Assembly: GCA_002633005.1 (NCBI GenBank)
Contig: NMRA01000038.1
Coordinates: forward strand, 1,120,883 to 1,184,882
Direction: 5' to 3'
DNA: 64,000 bases
Source: Phoronis australis
Lineage: Eukaryota > Phoronida > Phoronidae
Under the pieces are notes generated by a model. That model worked only from the letters and a program-made list of their open reading frames with translations, made no database searches and was not told the DNA's origin. Of this stretch, positions 60,852 to 64,000 are shown piece after piece (position 1 is the first letter of the stretch; each line of letters opens with the position of its first letter). Made by a program: the position numbers and the translations under genes.

Positions 60852-61119
60852 CCTTATTTTTGCATTTTCCCAGTCAATCACATGATTGTTTTTTTGGGTG
60901 ATCAGTGATCGCTGATTTGGTAAATTCACTGAGGGAGGCTTTCCTGTTCGACCTGGTGAAAGTTCTATATCTGGTCATGTCCTCAACGTGCCTGTGATGT
61001 TCAGCCATTTTACCACCAAAATTTCTACTAGTTTCACCAATGTAATCAGTCTTGCTCAAAGCACAAGGAATGTTATAAACAACGCCTCTACAATCCTTGG
61101 CACGCGAATCCTTGGGAAG
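60852..61119 (-). pseudogene. Penelope-like retroelement fragment, GIY-YIG endonuclease domain, frameshifted
   Basis: Read on the minus strand, it has GVVYNIPCALSKTDYIGETSR, then GGKMAEHH and SAITDHPKK. This is the GIY-YIG nuclease core with a conserved Arg, as carried C-terminally by Penelope-like retroelements. After a run of seven T at 60889-60895 the similarity continues in another frame (NHVIDWENAK), so a one-base frameshift is likely. No reverse transcriptase was found upstream (61120-61700). It is a dead fragment in CMIP intron 1. Confidence 0.75.
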
Positions 61120-64000
61120 CAGTCAACACTGGCATCCAAAAACTTCTGTTTCCTGGATTATTAGAAGAAATTTTCTACTGTATTCTAATCCTAAAATCCT
61201 AATGAAACTGTTTAGTGATCCTGTTGAAGGGTTTTCTCCTACTTTTGTGTTGTTTCAAGATTGTAAGTGTTTATTATTCTGTGGTCCAGCACATTATGCA
61301 GGTGAATGATTGCCTAATCCTAGCTTGCACTTGTTGACCTCAGCATCAATACTGTAAGTTTGAGTCTGGACTCAAAATTTTGAATTTTACTTGAAATCTC
61401 GAATTTCTACTTGGGATTTTAGCCAGAATCTTGGGTAATCATATGGTGATTTGTTCTATACAGTCGTATGCATAAAATAAAATATACTTGAGCACAGAAT
61501 GGATTCTTATCTTGAATTCTGACAAAATTAGAATGTAAAATGTCAAAAGAATTCCACTTTTGATTTCGACTACAAAGATTAAATCTTGGATCTTGGTCTG
61601 TTTTATTGAGAATGGGTTGGGTGATGTATTTTTTTAGTTGCTGACTTTTATAAAAAGATGTGATATGAGGTGAACTGATGTGGTATTTTTGAATTTTTTG
61701 TAGCTTCAGCAGTCCAGTGATGCACTTTGCTGTACTCCGGTTGACTGGTGGCAGGGGGTGTTTGGTTGTACTCCGGGAGGGGGGATGTGTGAAACTCTGT
61801 AGAAGGTTTCATGAAATGTGCTTTTGACTTTTCTGGCAGATCAAACTACCGTGATGCCCCTGGTGGCTATTCAACTTTTTCTTTGCTGCTAACCTATGCT
61901 CTCTCAAACAGCTATTTTTGGCATCTGCCTCTCCATCACCGAGTAGCGCTCCAAGGATCATTATCAAATTTTACAGATGTGTTCCTATTGAGATAATCAT
62001 GACTTGCATACATTTTAGGACAGATCCAACTACTGTGGTGCCCCTTAGTTGCAAATTTGTTTTTTGCCTGTGTCTCAATGTCTACCAATCTCCTAGTCGA
62101 TAGAGCTTCAAATTTTGGTCTATGGTATATGCGTTCCAGTTAAGAGTACATCTGACATGATGTCCCCTCAGTGCCAATTTATGTTTCTTTATGTATGGCT
62201 CTATGTGTACCAAATTCCTGGATGGATCTTCACCATATTAATTATTTAGTGAACAAGTATCTGTGAATGAAATGGCAGTACTTGCCTTGTTGCCCATACA
62301 CATGACCTATCCTGCGCCTCCTAGTGGTCTTTTACTTCATATGTATATACGATACTAATGAACACTGCTAGAAGCATACCGTTTGCAGTGTAGTCGTGGG
62401 CACATCTCAACGCTTTAACAGCTGCACATTATAAAGCATGCTAAGAATGAAGTAATTAATTTTCTTGATGATTTTGACGAAGCAGACTTCATTTTTCTGT
62501 CGTACTGCATATTTCTACTATTTAGGCCCATGCGTCTACCAGTATTTGTAAAGCTGCTCCAGCATCGGGAATTCTGTACCCGCACTAGCAGAACACTCGA
62601 GTAAACCTTAAAAATATGATACTGAGTAAAACTTGACTTATAGGCTAGAGGTTTGTGCAAATAGACCAATAGAGGTTTAAAATGATGGATCCTGAAGTTA
62701 CCGTAGTGACTGCAAGATCGTGCTGTAAAAAGAAGTACGTAAATTTTTTTTCAAAATTAGGAATTATGTATATGTGCAGACAATTAATATTTAAAGGAAG
62801 TATTTTCTCATGTGCTACTTGTCCGGGTTAACAGCCACTTCCTAAGTTTCCAAATTTTCACAAAAAACCCCATGTTCTTCTTAGTGCCTGTTCCCAGTTT
62901 TTACAGCCAAGACTTCCTTAAACTTGCCATTGTCGTCGCTTGTCTAGCGAGAATTTTAGCTCCCAAAATGCATGCCACTTGCTAACCTTTGGGCAATGAA
63001 TAGTCAGTTGCAGTGGTGCCTTGGTGGTATTAGGGCGGTAAAATGCCCACTTTTTACTGAAGGTGATGAATAGACTTCTACCTAGAGACTAGATAGATTA
63101 CTTGGACCTATAATAGATCATGTTTGGTTATAAAAATGAGTTAAAGTAACTTAACAACGAAGGGTAGAGGTTGTTCCCTTCATTGCTTTCATGTTTATAG
63201 GCGTAGTCTCCCTGTACGCTGCACTGGTATTGTGTTCGTTGTCCTTGAGCAGTACTTCTACAAACCTTTCGTTACAAACTTTTGTCATCATGTTAAACTG
63301 TACTGCTGATGCGATAATTCATTATGTGTTGAATAATGGTGTTCTGTGTAGGTTTTTGTCTATTAATGGCTTTGTTTGAACAGGAGAGACCTCATAAAAC
63401 AACATCTGGTCCAGTTTTCATTTTCATATCTGCAGCAAGGTCACTGGACTTGTAAAAACGGAAAAAGGACAGCTTTTGCATTTATTTTTTGCAAAATAAA
63501 TGAGGAATTAGTATACTGCAGGGAAACAAAGCAAGTGAACAGAATTCGTAAGGGGGGCGCAGAGGTCTGATATAACTAACACCTCTTGCATATTGTACTT
63601 ATCATTAAATACAAGACTGAACTTCTAATTTTCTAGGTTAATTGCTAGGTTTTCATACAACGGGGTTCACCACGGTCTGTTATAGCAGGGGACTATACCC
63701 TCTTTTAATTTGAGCTGTTGACTTTTGCTCTTCTTTGTTTTGCCCTCTTTTAATTTGTTAAGCCAGGAAATGTTTAGGCACTCTTTTTCAGTCAGCTTAA
63801 GTTCTGTTTACACAATCATTGATGCGTACAAAAGCTGCTTTTGGTGTCTGTTATAATCAGATTTAACAGTTCCTTTGGAATTCATGGGATGATGACTAAT
63901 AGTTACTCAATTCAATATTTCTTGACCCAGGCTAGCTCTTTTCAAGTGAAGGGGTGATTACTCGGTACGTAGCACAGGAATTGATACCAACTACAACAAA
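61120..64000 (+). other. CMIP intron 1, continuing to the right edge
   Basis: No exon, RNA gene or transposon recognised. 61835-61860 ('cagatcaaactaccgtgatgcccct') and 62022-62047 ('cagatccaactactgtggtgcccct') are a short diverged repeat. The frames at 63191-63379 and 63376-63570 have no known motif. Confidence 0.4.

Overview
This is a gene-sparse, AT-rich, intron-rich eukaryotic window, almost certainly from a metazoan. GT-AG introns of 0.5-6 kb separate small exons, and the space between is filled with short non-autonomous transposons, foldback elements and local duplications. The four protein genes recognised are animal families: an SUR/ABCC8-9-like ABC protein, SPT4, the meiotic factor SPATA22 and C-Maf-inducing protein CMIP. 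Gene content plus the dispersed 'CGGATCCAGG...AAATCCGCCACTG' repeats suggest a marine invertebrate, perhaps a deuterostome such as an echinoderm or hemichordate; that assignment is inference. The sequence is draft quality: a 138-base gap lies at 50227-50364 and single n bases sit at 19092, 24138, 31998 and 54211.

Layout. 1-825: tandem ~305-bp repeat. 1784-8347 (minus): first six coding exons of an SUR-like ABCC transporter; its nucleotide-binding domains lie beyond the left edge. 8.4-20.5 kb: no recognisable gene, with a 109-bp repeat array, two transposon families (here called TE-A and TE-B) and a ~730-bp duplication next to the n at 19092. 20530-33287 (plus): a complete four-exon SPT4 gene of 117 codons, interrupted by TE-B, a large palindrome, a tRNA-like sequence, the foldback element TE-C and a TE-A copy that itself carries a TE-C copy. 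34183-38826 (minus): 3' part of SPATA22, convergent with SPT4. 39-55 kb: no recognised gene; duplications, foldbacks, a 45-bp minisatellite inside SPATA22 and several short repeats. 55973-56173 (plus): first coding exon of CMIP with a CRE/E-box/ETS-type upstream region; the rest of CMIP is outside the window. 60.85-61.12 kb (minus): a decayed GIY-YIG endonuclease fragment of a Penelope-like retroelement.

The four genes are unrelated housekeeping or tissue genes, not an operon or pathway. Every exon was assigned by protein resemblance recalled from family knowledge plus splice-site and phase consistency; no database search was run. Most other open frames have the lengths expected by chance in AT-rich DNA and were left out.
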